From: Bryum argenteum
Taxonomy: Eukaryota > Streptophyta > Bryopsida > Bryales > Bryaceae
Reading direction: 5' to 3'
Length of the DNA stretch: 64,000 nucleotides
NCBI GenBank assembly: GCA_037043015.1
Contig: CM073324.1
Coordinates: 14,467,013-14,531,012, forward strand
Shown here in pieces: positions 12,416-24,504 of this stretch (position 1 is the first letter of the stretch; each line of letters begins with the position of its first letter). Position numbers and translations under genes: made by a program. The notes under the pieces are model-generated. The model made no database searches, had not been told where the DNA came from, and saw nothing but the letters and a program-made list of their open reading frames with translations.

Positions 12416-13038
12416 GGGTGATGGTCTGGTTGGGGTACCCAAAAAGGTTGTCCCATGAACAATTGCACTCTATGCTGGTGTGTCAAACATATCCATTTTT
12501 AAACTGTAATACAATAAGACTTCATTAGATGTGGTTTTAGTTGTCTATACTTATAATGTATCAAGAAAAAAAATTAAAAATTAAAAAAAATATTTTGAAG
12601 TAATTTTATTTGATTCTTTAGTTGAAAAAGTAAGTCATGTCCCAATAACCTAAAATCCATAGAACCAAGCAAATGGAATATCAACCATTTTTATTTTAAT
12701 ATGATTTTTGAATATGACCTACATCTTCTTGTATAGAATACAAAATAATTTATTTAATAATAAAAAATTAATTCATTGTGCACTATAATGCCCGCAAATC
12801 CCCAAATTCAAAGACTTTTTCCCTCATCTATGAATGGATCCAAAAAAAATAAAAAATCTAAGAGAAAATCTATAGGCATATATACTTTGATTTCAGTGAG
12901 GTGCATGATATTTTATTTTCTATTTTAGGGTCTTTTTACTTGATTAAAATGAATAAATTAGACAAACTTTGGAGGCTTTCAATAAAAATAACCTAATTAG
13001 TGTGTCCAAAAAGTGATACCCCAAGCTTACCATTGCCC
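12416..13038. mobile_element. 623-bp TIR element, copy 2, target duplication ATTG
   Basis: Same length, same ends and near-identical sequence as the element at 11570-12192, in the same orientation. It is flanked by ATTG at 12412-12415 and 13039-13042. It lands at the 3' end of the minus-strand gene at 12944-14037 and replaces its original last codons and stop. Confidence 0.85.
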
Positions 13039-14037
13039 ATTGTACCGTAGATATGGTGGGGCGACACAAGTAATAACGAGGGAGGTTCTGCGTCTGATCA
13101 ATTGCCTCGCTAAGTAGCCTCCTCCTCTGCCGTTCCTCCGCCAGTCGGTTCTCGCACTGTACCATACTTTGCCAACGTTGATACTCCACTGCACAACTCT
13201 CGTGCACAGGGAGTGCCGTTGTCACTCCCTCGCAAATCAACGTGACAGGCACCCGCTCGTTGCCTCCGGGGACATAGTCAGTGGCCGATACGCTGGGAAC
13301 CTGCGAAAAAGTGGCCAAATCAGATGCGTTCACCGGTGGCTGTACCACCGGGTTTAAGACTGTGGCGTTGGGCTGTGCAAATTCTGGGGCGATGGTTGGA
13401 AAAGGGGTTGCAGTTTCCTGGGATAACTGCAGCATCATAGACAGCTCGCTGCTCTGGAGGGAAGCGAGCGGTGCGCTTTCCTGCATTTGCTGTATGATGT
13501 CGTGACTAAAGGTTAAAAGCTGTTGCTGCGGGTAGCTTGCAGAGTTCACGTCATACTGAGGTAGTGGCGGACTGGGTAGCAATTGGCTGGGAGTTCCATA
13601 GCCCGCCATCTGAGACCAGTAATCTTGCTGGGACGGGTCGAAGCAGGGTGGATACTCTTGCCAATTGAGTTGTCGAAGAACCTGTTGCTCTTCCTCTGCC
13701 GGAAGTGGCTCCAGGTCTGGAAGGGGGCAGGGGCCAGATTCTCCCGAGAGCACACCCGGCTGATAGCCGGGTACTCCACCTGTTCAGTTCAAAATTGGAC
13801 AAGCTTAATATCATCTGGAGATGCCAGAGCCCACCGTGGGTGCTCTCAACAAGCAAGCCCTGCCAATATGAACAAACTTGATGCGCAACACTAACCTGGG
13901 AATGCACCGAGCGGTGAGTTGTAGCCGGTTGATGGGTAGTAGGCTGGATCAATCTGGGCAGCCATCGGGGTCGAGGGCTCAATGTGAAACGGTGCGCTGT
14001 TCAGGCTGCTGCTATCGCCGGGGTTGAAATTCTCCAT
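12944..14037 (-). CDS. Unrecognised Gln/Pro-rich protein, C-terminus rewritten by a transposon
   Basis: I do not recognise the family. Proposed exons are 14037-13896 and 13779-12944, joined in phase 1 (CCCAG|GTTAGT to GAACAG|GTGGAG), giving about 325 residues; the join reads SPLGAFPG-GVPGYQPG. The start MENFNPGDSS was chosen because it is conserved in S2 (MEKFNHYPGES). An upstream exon cannot be excluded, since the frame stays open to 14361. The N-terminal two thirds are rich in Pro, Gln and Ser, as in activation domains. The only charged segment is near the C-terminus: RLAEERQRRRLLSEAIDQTQ, possibly a short helix. The last ~33 residues, after RPTIST, are encoded by the 623-bp element; the S2 copy ends RPTISTVLNFL. 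A transcription-related role is only a guess. Confidence 0.6.
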
Positions 14038-14496
14038 CGAAGTCTGGGCGCTCGAGATTGCTCGAAGGAGCGATTCTGGGAGCAACTGAGGCGACAACGG
14101 GTCGTAAATTCGACTGTGTGAACGCAACCGGAGAACGAGCGCGAAGTATTGATGCAGAGACGAAGTTTTCTTCCAGCTGCTTTTGTAGGCGATGTACGTG
14201 CGCCGTTGCAAGTCGTAAACGAGCCGCGACTGCGACGTGAGTAGCTGCGGGCCATTGGAATCGAGCATGAGCATGTGATTATCCGCTTTGCAGGGGCCCA
14301 TCTTCCACCTGAAGGTCTGTTTCAACCGCGTGCGTCTCCGACAGCAATCGACAACAAGCAATCGGAAAATTGCAGTTCTTGGCGTCCTGCATGCATCTTA
14401 TTCGACCGTTCCTCATCCACCTCTAATTACACCATTTCGCATGATGAAATGTACGCCATTTTGCAACTGGAAGATGTGTTTGTGGAAGAATGTGTA

Positions 14497-15370
14497 TTAC
14501 CGGTGGTGCAAGATCCACAAATATTTATATGCAAAATTTTGTGTCACTTGCTTCGAGTGTGCAGAGTGCAGAGTGGGTTCCCATTGTGTAGTATGTAGTT
14601 AGTTCCAATATTTTGAGTAATTTCGTTATTTTGAGACTTTTGCGAGTCTCTTTTGAATTTCCCTCATCTGTTTGCCTTCGTGATACTCAGTTCGAGGATA
14701 CTGTGTAAGTCCGTGTGCCCTTAACAGACAGATTCATTTGTCACAAACAATTTACATGAGATGTACATCTGATATATTGAAGATATCTTAGATGTACATC
14801 TCATCTAAATGATGTCTTACAAATGAATAGGAATTTACGATCCTGTTGTGAGTGCGAGAATGCATTTCGACAAATGATCGCTTGACAACTAGTTTGAAGA
14901 AGCTACGTGAGATGATTCTCGGACCGGTGCAAGTTTCAAGGAATGATCGGTTGACACTTGGCGTGAAGGGGCTCTCCGACCGAGAATGTCCTTGGTGTGA
15001 GTTTCCACCAATAACCGATCGACACTTAGCTCATGTTCTTATGTCGTTATGTTTCTTAAACATAAAATTTGTTATCCTCATTTTAACCCCAACAAGATTC
15101 TCACTTATAGGAACTTAACCTACAAATCTGGAGTTTTTAAGTAGTTTGTCCTATATATATTTTTTAAATTTTAACCTTAACCGCCCGGGAGCCGTATGAC
15201 ATTTTGGATGAGTGCAACAACTTTGAAGAGCAATAATTTCTCCATCTAGAGTTCATTTTGGATAAAATCACTTGGGTTGGGTCCCAAATCCAGTCTAGTT
15301 TGTCATTTGAGAGGCAATTATCGAAGATCAAGAAGATGTTTTTATGAAAATTTTCCACATAATCGTGATT
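14497..15370 (+). repeat. Dispersed repeat R, copy 1
   Basis: Shared with 28216-29220 and 62660-63750. It contains a ~70-bp internal tandem motif (phrases ATGATCGGTTGACA and ACCGAGAATGTCCTTGG) and a short inverted repeat around 14757-14810. It lies upstream of the minus-strand gene here, and downstream of the bHLH gene in copy 2. Confidence 0.8.
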
Positions 15371-15539
15371 TTAGGCAAGGTTGTCAGACAGGGCAGGCAG
15401 ACCGCCAATCCGCTCTCCCTCCTGGCCCGCCCGATGTCGTCAAAGGACTCGTGACTTTTAGTTGAGGTAAAAAAATGGTGACGGGCAAGGGTTTAGAATA
15501 AACTTAGCTACGTGTTTGCCATGTAAGTGCTACGTTGGA

Positions 15540-18215
15540 CTTATAACAAGGCGGGATACCAAAAATGGAGGGTGGGCCCCAAATATGCAGGGCGAGTATC
15601 TTCTGGGATACGGTGGATTCCTTGTTAGGAGTGCGGGTTTTTGGAAGGGTAGAGCAGGTTCCTGGAGGAGCATGACGGGTTCCTAGAAGAGCAGAGGAGG
15701 TTCTTGGAGGAGAAGGGCGGGTGGGGCAAGGCTGGTGCAATAGGGTAGCTGCGGCTAGGCGGATGTTTTAGGCAAGAGGGGAAGGGATGAGAGTCCACAA
15801 ATTTTCCCTTCTCTTCTCCTCTCTTCTTCATGAACTTGGATTTGTTTAAATAATAAGGGGCCTCGGTTTAGCAAGTGCAAATTCAAACATTTTTTTATAA
15901 TATCCGGGAAATCAAAATTCCGGTTTTTGTGGAAGAGTGCTTGGATTTGTTCACAGTAAAAATACCCGACCATTTTTCAAAGAAAGAGAATGGCGGGGGA
16001 GATGAGGAAAGCCTTGGCATCTTCTTGCTGGGCTGTTGGGAGGGTAAGGGCGGGTGTGACGGTGAAGGGCGGGTATCTCGGAGCAAGACGAGTTTTCCGT
16101 GTAAGGGTAGGTTTCCTAGGGTGGGTGTCCTAAGGGTAGGGTTGGTTTTCAAGGCGGTTTCTATGAAAGGGTGAGTTTTCAGGGCGTGTTCTTTATAGCA
16201 CGACGGGTTCTCCATGGAGTAGGTAGAGAAGGGAGGCAAATCCAAGGAAAGGGGGGATTTAAATCTTTCTACTTTCAATTCCTCCTCTTATTGAGAATTT
16301 CAGTTACCACACTCGAATTTCCCCCTTATTCAAACTTTGTGCTACCACATTCCTTATTTCCAATTGCCCATGTTATTCGAAATTGGAGCAAGCGCTATCA
16401 AAACCCTCCTCATGCCTCTTATTCACTTTAGAATATGAAAGCTTAATAATATAGCTTAATAATGATTTGAGAAAGACTTCCATCCCTTTTATGCTTAAAA
16501 AACACATCCCGTAATTGCATCCAATGTAGCCCAATTTTTGTTTCTTGCATAGCCTTGAAACAACAAGGAGAATTTAAATGTAGCTTGCGTTGAGAAATTG
16601 TCAAAACAATATGATATAATAACACTACTTAAAATTTAGTTTACACTTACCAAATTATAACAATAATTTGAAATTGTTAAAATCACCCATCCCTCCTATT
16701 ATCTATTCAATTCCTGATTTTCAAACTTTCAATGATTTGAATCTTGCAAGTAAAATCTACTAGCCTATAGATTCGTATTCTCTATAAATTTTTTTATGAT
16801 TTTATCATTTTTATAGGATTCTTATTAGCTACTAGAAGATTTAAAATTATTTTTACTCTCCTCTTTTCTATTTTTCCTCCGTCTTTCAAAGGTAAGGTTA
16901 CTTCAGCCACATCTAAGTAAATTGGGAAAAATAGCTCTAATTTTTTCATATAATTCTTTTGATGGTTCCATAATTCTTTAGAGTCCTTGTTAGGTAGTCT
17001 ATACGAGATCAACCTATTTTTATTCTTTTTTTAACGTTCTTCTGTAAGCGCTCCCGAATTTGATAAGTCTAATTAAACTTAAGTATTTCTTGGAAAATAC
17101 TTCCATTTCTTTGATGCTTGAAAAACACATCCCATATTTTATATTAGATACTCATCAATTGGGAAATTTCAACATCCATTTCAATCCTCTTCTTTCCAAT
17201 ATAAATGTACTCACCCTCTCATTTAAAACTCTACATTCTAAATATCTTATATTTTACTCAGATTATTTCCATGGCTTTCGTACTAAGGTTTGAAATACAC
17301 AAATGCATTTTTTCTCCAGTTTTTTTACCTTTAACCATGCATCGACTCCTATTTTAAATTTAGAATGTCTTGACACAAAGTGGGGGGGTGTTTGGGGGGT
17401 GGTAGCTCTAATTTAAAATAACAAGGGGAATTGGGAATGTGGTAGCACAAAGTTTGAATAAGAGGGGGGAATTGGATTGTAGTAGCTTAAATTTGAATAA
17501 GAGTAAGAAATAAAAAGTGGGAAGATTTGATTTCCCTCTCTCATTGGATCTCCCATCCCTTCTCAACCTACTCCATGGAAACCTGCCGTGGGAACCCGCC
17601 CTTCCATGGAAAACCCGCTGTGGGATCCTGCCCTGCCTAGGGCTCCTGCCCTACCTCCGAGAGCACTCGCCCCTTCTTGGGAAACCCGCCCTCCTTTGGG
17701 GGCCCGCCTTTAACCGTGTCACCCGCTGTTACACTCCCAAGAGCCTTGGCAAGAGGTTTCCTCATCTCCCCCGCCCTTCTCTTTGTTTAAAGAAGGGCTG
17801 GGTAATTTTGGAGTGGACAAATCCGATTATTCTTTCACAAAAACTGGGATCTTGATATCCCGGATATGATAGGAGAATGCTTGAATTTGCACTTGCTAAA
17901 TCGAGGGCCCTTGTTATTTTAAAACAAATCCAACTTTATGAAAAAGAGAGGATAAGAGAAGAAAGACTTTGTGCTCCCTTTCCCTCTCCCCTAAGGCACC
18001 CGCTTAGCCGCACCCCCCCAACGCCCCAATCGCTAGGGAACCCGCCCTGCTGGTCTTGGAACTTGGAACCCGCCTTACTCCTTGAGGAACCCACTTTGCC
18101 CCTCCAAGAATCCCCCGGGCCTACCCACCCAAAGGGTACCTACCATGCATTTTCGGCTTCTGCTTGGACACCTGTAGCACCCGCTTTGACACTTGCCGCA
18201 CCCGCCTTGACGCAA
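15540..18215. repeat. Large foldback structure with G-rich arms
   Basis: The left arm, about 15540-16440, pairs as an inverted repeat with the right arm, about 17390-18215, around a ~950-base AT-rich loop. Matching phrases include GGATTTGTTTAAATAATAAGG against its complement near 17910, and TCCATGGAGTAGGT near 16210 against 17570. Within each arm a GGGCGGGTT-type unit of about 20 bases repeats many times, giving strand-asymmetric G-rich and C-rich tracts. Open frames here are by-products of the repeats. It resembles a foldback transposon. S2 contains only its beginning before the window ends. Confidence 0.75.
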
Positions 18216-18429
18216 CTGTCGAGTGACACATCATATCTTACGTGGTTTATACTGCAAAACGTTTTATCCACAAAAAATTACATATGCCCTACAATCAATT
18301 GGAGCAGGCACACGTGCCCGCCCTCGACAACTCATCCACCCAGCATGCCCGCCCAATCACCTCAACACCCCCGACGCTACAACTTGGCACGTGACAACCC
18401 TGGCACAACATAGAATTTCTCACCTTTCA

Positions 18430-20208
18430 CTTGGAGGGGGGAATTTTGAGACCTTTAGGAGGTTATCCAATTGCATGTAAGTTTGATACTAGAATCAACA
18501 ATACTCAATCATATCACTTCCAAGGAGAAAGAGGGAACACAAAGCTTGCAATCAAGGACCGACTGACCGAGCAGTCATGCCACATTTACAAATCTATAAA
18601 ATACCGTAAAAATTAAACTAGAATACAAGAATAGTTGATATTATTATTATTGACGAAGTTTTAAATTGAGAATAGTAGACTTGACATTTTGGATGGTATT
18701 GTCAAGGTGTGTATATTTAACACAAGTGTACTTTATTTTTTTATTTTTAAATTTCATATGGTGATAAGAATAAAATCGTAAGCACTACTAGAGTACTGGT
18801 TGGATTTGGGCGTGGAAGGTGTCTTTGAAAGCAAGTATTTTTGTAAGGGTGCATGGAAACCATTGGAGTATGGATATGCCCTACTGATATTGAGGTATTG
18901 GATGTCAAAGTATTTACAGTTTTATAAATTACTGAAAATCGAACCTCATGGCGGGCCCCTAAGTCCGACATGAATTTTAGGATCTGGTCAATACTAGTGC
19001 TTCATCAATATTTGTAAGATGTAGAAAGCAATGGCAACATTCTTGGTTAGCTCATTTTAATGTATTCAAAGTTGTTGATAAATTTCCCAATTGACTTGAT
19101 GAACTACTGCAAAATTATTTTGAAGTTGATGTTGGGTTTATTTGGGACTCCGGGGTCATGCCATATGGTGGGCAAAAGCATGCTAGAGTCAAATACTTAG
19201 TACATCACAATTTGTTTTTATTAGGAAGTATCCAATTTCAAGGTCTTGTTTAGAAGTGGTCTAATCCTTAAATACTAATTATTAAGGGCCAATAATGTCA
19301 TTACTTATATATATATTCTAAATCCATCGTACTTCACCCCAAAATATATTACCAACATTTATAAATATGTAAATTTACACCTGTATTTAGGGTATATTAG
19401 TGTTTGCCAAAAAACACAAAAGTACAAAGTTAATGTTTTAAAAGAGGATATAGTACAAATTCACAAATCAATGTAATGACATGTATCAAGCCTCCAAATG
19501 CACATTTGAAATGTTGGTGGAATTCTATCACCCATGATGATATGTATGGTCAAGGTGCTAAATTTGCTTTTGGGCAAAATTCACTCAAAAATGACCCCAA
19601 CTTATTTTTCACTCCCTCACAAGAATAACTTTAACATGTGGGTAAAGGGCCAATTTGGTGAAAACTAGTGTAATTTTGTGACTTTTGTTTTTTATAAAAT
19701 ACAATACATTACCAATATTACCTTACTTTGCTAACCTTATAATATCCACCTTTTTACTTAAATAGGTCTTAAATGCATCATTGGTTACTTATAGAATTGG
19801 AAACTCTTAGTAATTCTTGTACATTAGTGCAACTTACGGCAACATTGGATCCCATCTATTTGACTCCAAGTTATTTGGTGCCCTGAAAACATGTACTCAA
19901 AGTGTTACATAATTTTGAACTATTGGCTTTTAGTACTTTTTTAGTGATATAGGTTGTTCAAAAGTGCACCCACCTTATTGTGCTTTCACTTGGGTTTAAT
20001 TACGGAAAATTAATTAGTTCTAGATGGAGCATAAAAACAAGAGAAACCAAATCTTGCAAAAATTATGTCGTTTGGAGCCTTAGAAAACTCATCAAATTAG
20101 AAACATGGATCCACAAGCCTAGAAACATGTCTTCTTAGGTTGGGAGTAGAGAGTGAGATGAGATGGTAGTGGCGATAACAGCGGGAAGAAGGATGAGGAA
20201 AAGCATGG
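18430..20208. other. AT-rich intergenic DNA
   Basis: No gene or clear element recognised in this stretch. Confidence 0.4.
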
Positions 20209-21500
20209 TTAACCCCTAAATATCCTCAAAAGCCAAAATGGCATTTTGCTATTTTGGTCATCCCAAATGAGGGGGTTAAGTTTGATATTTTTGCCTAAGA
20301 TTTTATAGGATATTTCTTGTACTACAAGGTATGTGTGGAGGAAAATGCAAAAATTAAATTTCTATCACCTTTCACTTTCTACACAAGATCTCTGCACTAT
20401 CTTAACGTTGATGAAAATCTTCAAACTTGTGAGTTAAATCCCGGCTATTCTATCCCGTATCACTCTATTTTCTAATTCTCTTATTGTGGTTGAAAGAATC
20501 GTGTAACATTCTCTATTGTCATGTTTTTTGACGTCTAAGACTTCAAACTACATTCAACAGTAGAAAGACTATAGATAAATTCTTCTAAAAATGGTATATG
20601 CAGTGTCGGAGAATAATTACTCTTGCCTTTTTGTCAGTTGTGACGTTGAAGAAAGCTTTCAACTATTTATCCTATGTCCCTTACTTTCTCATTAAAACCC
20701 GTTGGACAACATTCTTTCATGTCTTGTCTTATTAGAGAAAAATTTGATACTTACCTTCAACGTCACAACTGACAAAAAAGAACCTTTTTCACAAATTGCA
20801 ATTTTTTCAATCCAAAAGCATTTCAGTAACTTTTGTATTCTTGTATCTGTCCTATGACATTCATGGTCCAATAATTATTTGAAGGGACTATTCATGCCAA
20901 CTTGTGTGCATTGACGGATCAATGGCACTTTTTGCATTTCGGTCCAAAAATTGTCTTATTCGACCGTTCATGTTGTCACCCTTTACTGGCAAAGCAAAGG
21001 CTTTTTCTTACCTGGTTAAGATCATTTAAGGAGACTGTTGATGTTGTTGACGCTTCATTAGATCAATAGCTTTCCTTACATTCTCGATCCAAGAATAGTT
21101 TAAGGGGATGTTCATGGTGTTGACCCATCTTTGGCAATTTGGTGACTCTCCTCACATTCTCGTTCTAAGAATGTTATAAGGAGAATCTTCATGTTGTCGA
21201 CTTGTCGATCCTTGATCCTTCCTAGTAGTTAAAACATATTTTGATTATAAAAATATTAGATCAAGAAAACATCTTTGACCAAAAGTTCACTAGCTACTAT
21301 CATAGCATACAATAGTTTCTTTATGTGACTTCTCCTATACATACATTTATGATTCATTGTACATTTAGTTGCAACAAACTTTTAAAAGGAGGGGACCTTA
21401 GATTCTAAGGTATCCCTTTTGTGTGCAAAATTAACTATTCACTATATTCAATGTTCAAGGGGTTGAAGCACACTAGGGTGGATGACTTTTGGACATATAC
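20209..21500. mobile_element. Probable TTAA-family element, left end only certain
   Basis: TTAACCCCTAAATATCCTC at 20209 is a good family end. The bases after it, to about 20370, resemble the start of the complete element at 32043 (shared phrase ATTTTTGCCTAAGATTTT). The right end is not secure: a weak candidate, AAGGGGTTGAA, lies near 21460. The interior has no coding frame. Confidence 0.45.
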
Positions 21501-22350
21501 TTAACCCATAAACATTTAAGCATTTCCTCAACCTCCAAAACCAAAAACTGCCATTTTCCACCTTTGTTGGGAAATGGGGAAATGGAGAAACGTATTCTTT
21601 TTGTTTTAAAATTCTAACTGTAAGATCTTGTACCTAACTTGTATACAAAGGACTCATCAAAATTTCAACCGTTGGATGTTTGTCATTTGTGAGATCGTAA
21701 TGATCAAAGTTTGTCCAACACTTTTTCTTGCCGCTACCTGAGAGGCATTGTCTAAATGGTGCCAGGGGCAACTTGATGATTTTACTCCAAACATTTTTCC
21801 CTCATTTTTTTCCATGTAGGTAATCAAGTTGGGTACGCTCATGAAAAATTTCAGGGACACATTCCACGTTTTTGACCTTCATGTAAATTATTTCATGAAA
21901 GAAGGTATAAAAACAACAATGTAGTAAAACAAGCACCACATATATTATATTTGGTTCAAGGAAAATTTGGACCGTGAGTAGGTGATAAAATTGTAAAATT
22001 ACTAGAAATTGTGAGGATTGTTTTTGAGAGTTTTGGAGGGTGCACTTGTAAAATTGGTAAACTTTTTGACTTCGGTCACTTTGGAATATGAATAGTAATT
22101 TGGTAATGAACATATTTCCAAAAAATAATACCTCAAAAAAGCTAAATTTAAATTTCCTGTTTTGGACTTGAAACTTAAAATTTATAGATGAAGGTTTTAA
22201 AATTGAAATTTGACTTTGCAAATTTTACAAAATACACATTATAGTACGGGGAGCACCCATCTAAAATCTTAAGCAAAAATATCAATTTAACCCCTTAAAA
22301 TGTGGTGCCCCAAGTCTCAAAATTGGTTTTCTTGGATTCTTAGGAGTTAA
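21501..22350 (-). mobile_element. TTAA-family (piggyBac-like) non-autonomous element, 850 bp
   Basis: Flanked by TTAA at 21501-21504 and 22347-22350, with ends TTAACCCATAAACAT and, inverted, TTAACTCCTAAGAATCC. The interior is the reverse complement of most of the element at 32043-33045, for example the block around 21640-21720 against 32830-32940. No transposase frame. Confidence 0.75.
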
Positions 22351-23196
22351 AAAGTTGTAAAAGTTAACACTTAATTTTGATGAGTACTATGGAATGATAC
22401 AAGAAATCTTATATTGTAAACATACAAGGTTTACAAGAAGCATTGATTGTTAGAATCATTGGAAATTAAGGAGAATCAAGAGGTCTACTAAACCGGGTTG
22501 TGGACGAGCTATTAAAGTCACAATAATGACAATCATGCCCATTGGTCCTATTTAATATTGGTACAAAGAGTACATGCGTAGTACTAAATCTTGAATCCTA
22601 AAAACTTGTAGCATATGGTGCCAAAAACAATAAGTTGGTACAAATGCTCAAGTGTGGATTGTATGAATATAGTAGAATGCACAAGAATCCAACTAAAAAA
22701 TCTAAATTTTTACTAAATTACAGATTGTCAACAATTTTGCCCTTTTACCGCCGGAAAAATAAAAGAATGACTTCTTGGAAAGTAATGAAAGAACATGATT
22801 TACCTTAAGAGATACTTCCTTTAATATTATTCTTGTACATAGCAACCTTAATTTTACCAAATTTGACTACTTTGTGACACTATTGAATGTTGTAATATGT
22901 ACTATTATGAAAATCAAGGTGTAAATTATAATATTTCTAAATTTTTTCAAAAGATTGGTCAAGTGATTTGCACACTTCATCACTCCTTCTACCTGAATCT
23001 ACAAAAACAACAATACTTTAGGATGTAGAGAAGTTCAAGAAAGGCCACTAAACAAGAAAATTTAGAGGGCTCAACCTACAAATTTTTTGATTTACCCTAG
23101 TTGTACTTCCTCCCCACTGGTCAAACAATTAGTTGAATGGAATATGCTTCCTAAATTAGTCAACTTGAGGTCTCAACTACTCCTTGTTTGTGCTAA
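22351..23196. other. AT-rich intergenic DNA
   Basis: Nothing recognised. The open frame that starts at 23087 belongs to the start of the next element. Confidence 0.4.
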
Positions 23197-23453
23197 AACC
23201 CCAATTCCGTTAAAATGGCATTATTCCGGTAAAATGGCACACCTCAACTTTCTGAACTGTAGTTCAAAAACCATGTGATATAACAGAATTTTAAGGTGAT
23301 ATTAGGGAAAATGAGTGACAATGTATATAAAGAAGTGATATTACCAAAAAATTTGTGATATTACAGGATATACCATTTTATATGAGCACAAATGTAAGAT
23401 CTAGTGTGACAAAATGGCACATGGCATAGTGCCATTTTAACGGAATTGGGGTT
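23197..23453. mobile_element. MITE with perfect 24-bp TIRs and CTAA target duplication
   Basis: 23197-23220 and 23430-23453 are perfect inverted repeats, beginning AACCCCAATTCCGTTAAAAT. CTAA flanks both sides (23193-23196 and 23454-23457). The sub-motif ATTCCGGTAAAATGGCA inside also occurs at the end of the element at 48082-48508, so the two look related. Confidence 0.8.
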
Positions 23454-24015
23454 CTAAGTAATTAGTTGGGATGTTTACTATCTAGAGCACATGTAATTTA
23501 GAACAAGGAGAGTAGTTGGTATGGGTGATTACAAGACATCCTTATCTTATCACCTTTGAAGTCAAATAAAAGAAAGTGCATGAATTTTGCTCTTTCAATC
23601 TCAAAAGTATGGCATTATGGAAGATAATAGGTTCAAGGTTGGGAAGTGAGTAAACAAAGCCAAACATACTGTAAATATGTCAAGAAGGAGCACTTGGTAT
23701 GTCATATGAGTATGCAACCAATGTTTTTCTATTTCACTATCTTATGCCAAAATGACACAAGTAATGTTGCAAAGTAATAAAGTAGTAGGTAAGTAGTAGA
23801 ATATGTATGAGCATATCCAAACCATTACAAAATTAAGTAATTAATTTATGTTTGTAGCTAGGAATGGAAATATTATAAGTAGTTTGGACTTATTAAATAA
23901 CACTCTTATCTCAAACTTTGAAGATTTCATACATGATGAATTGCCATTTTAAGATGTATTAATGCATAATACCATCAAGTCTAACCTTGTCCAAATGTGG
24001 TATCACGTATCCACA

Positions 24016-24059
24016 TAGGGTCTTCTATAACACCAATATAGACTTTATAGAAGACCCTA
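24016..24059. repeat. Perfect 15-bp stem hairpin
   Basis: TAGGGTCTTCTATAA at 24016-24030 is the exact complement of 24045-24059, with a 14-base loop. The related copy at about 52305 keeps only one arm. Confidence 0.7.
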
Positions 24060-24416
24060 CGTTGTGGTTGGGGAGCATGCAAAGTAAAAACAAATTTCCA
24101 ACCTCGAAAGTCTCTAGTACAATTTGATTCCGAATTCATTTCAATCACTCCACGAGTTCCTATTAGTCTTGATATCTTTTAGATTATTCTGTTTTTGAAC
24201 TCTAGTAGAATAATAAAACTTTGAAAGTAGAAAGCAATACTTTTATTGAGCTTATTGAGAAGCTATTTGATTGCTAGGATGTTCAGTGACTTCACTCTAG
24301 AGGATGTCTTTGAAGTAGTCCTGATATTCATCTCGAGTCGAGTTGACTATTAAGATCCATGTCTTGAACATTCTCATTATGACAACGAAATGGTTTATAT
24401 TGGATTGAATTCCAAA

Positions 24417-24504
24417 TTAACTCGAGTCGAGTTAAATATCTACATGGAATAAGAACATAGTTACGCATTGAGTATATATAGATTCAACTCGATTCGAGTT
24501 GAAT
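24417..24504. repeat. Two odd palindromes sharing AACTCGA-N-TCGAGTT
   Basis: 24417-24435 is a 19-bp and 24482-24504 a 23-bp perfect palindrome around a single central base. A half-similar CTCGAGTCGAGTTGA occurs at 24332-24346. They lie about 0.9 kb before the bHLH start codon. Confidence 0.7.

Larger units (their letters stand above)
8831..15598 (+). repeat. Segmental duplication copy S1
   Basis: This block is collinear, in the same orientation, with 57567 to the window end (S2). It includes the helicase 3' part, its downstream DNA, the unrecognised gene at 12944-14037, the dispersed repeat at 14497-15370 and the start of the foldback structure. Against S2 it lacks about 550 bases (at ~9874) and carries two extra 623-bp transposons. 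Confidence 0.9.

Noticed and set aside
15504..18413. Several Pro-rich open frames
   Set aside because: They follow the GC-rich repeat units of the foldback arms and differ between strands; no protein family.
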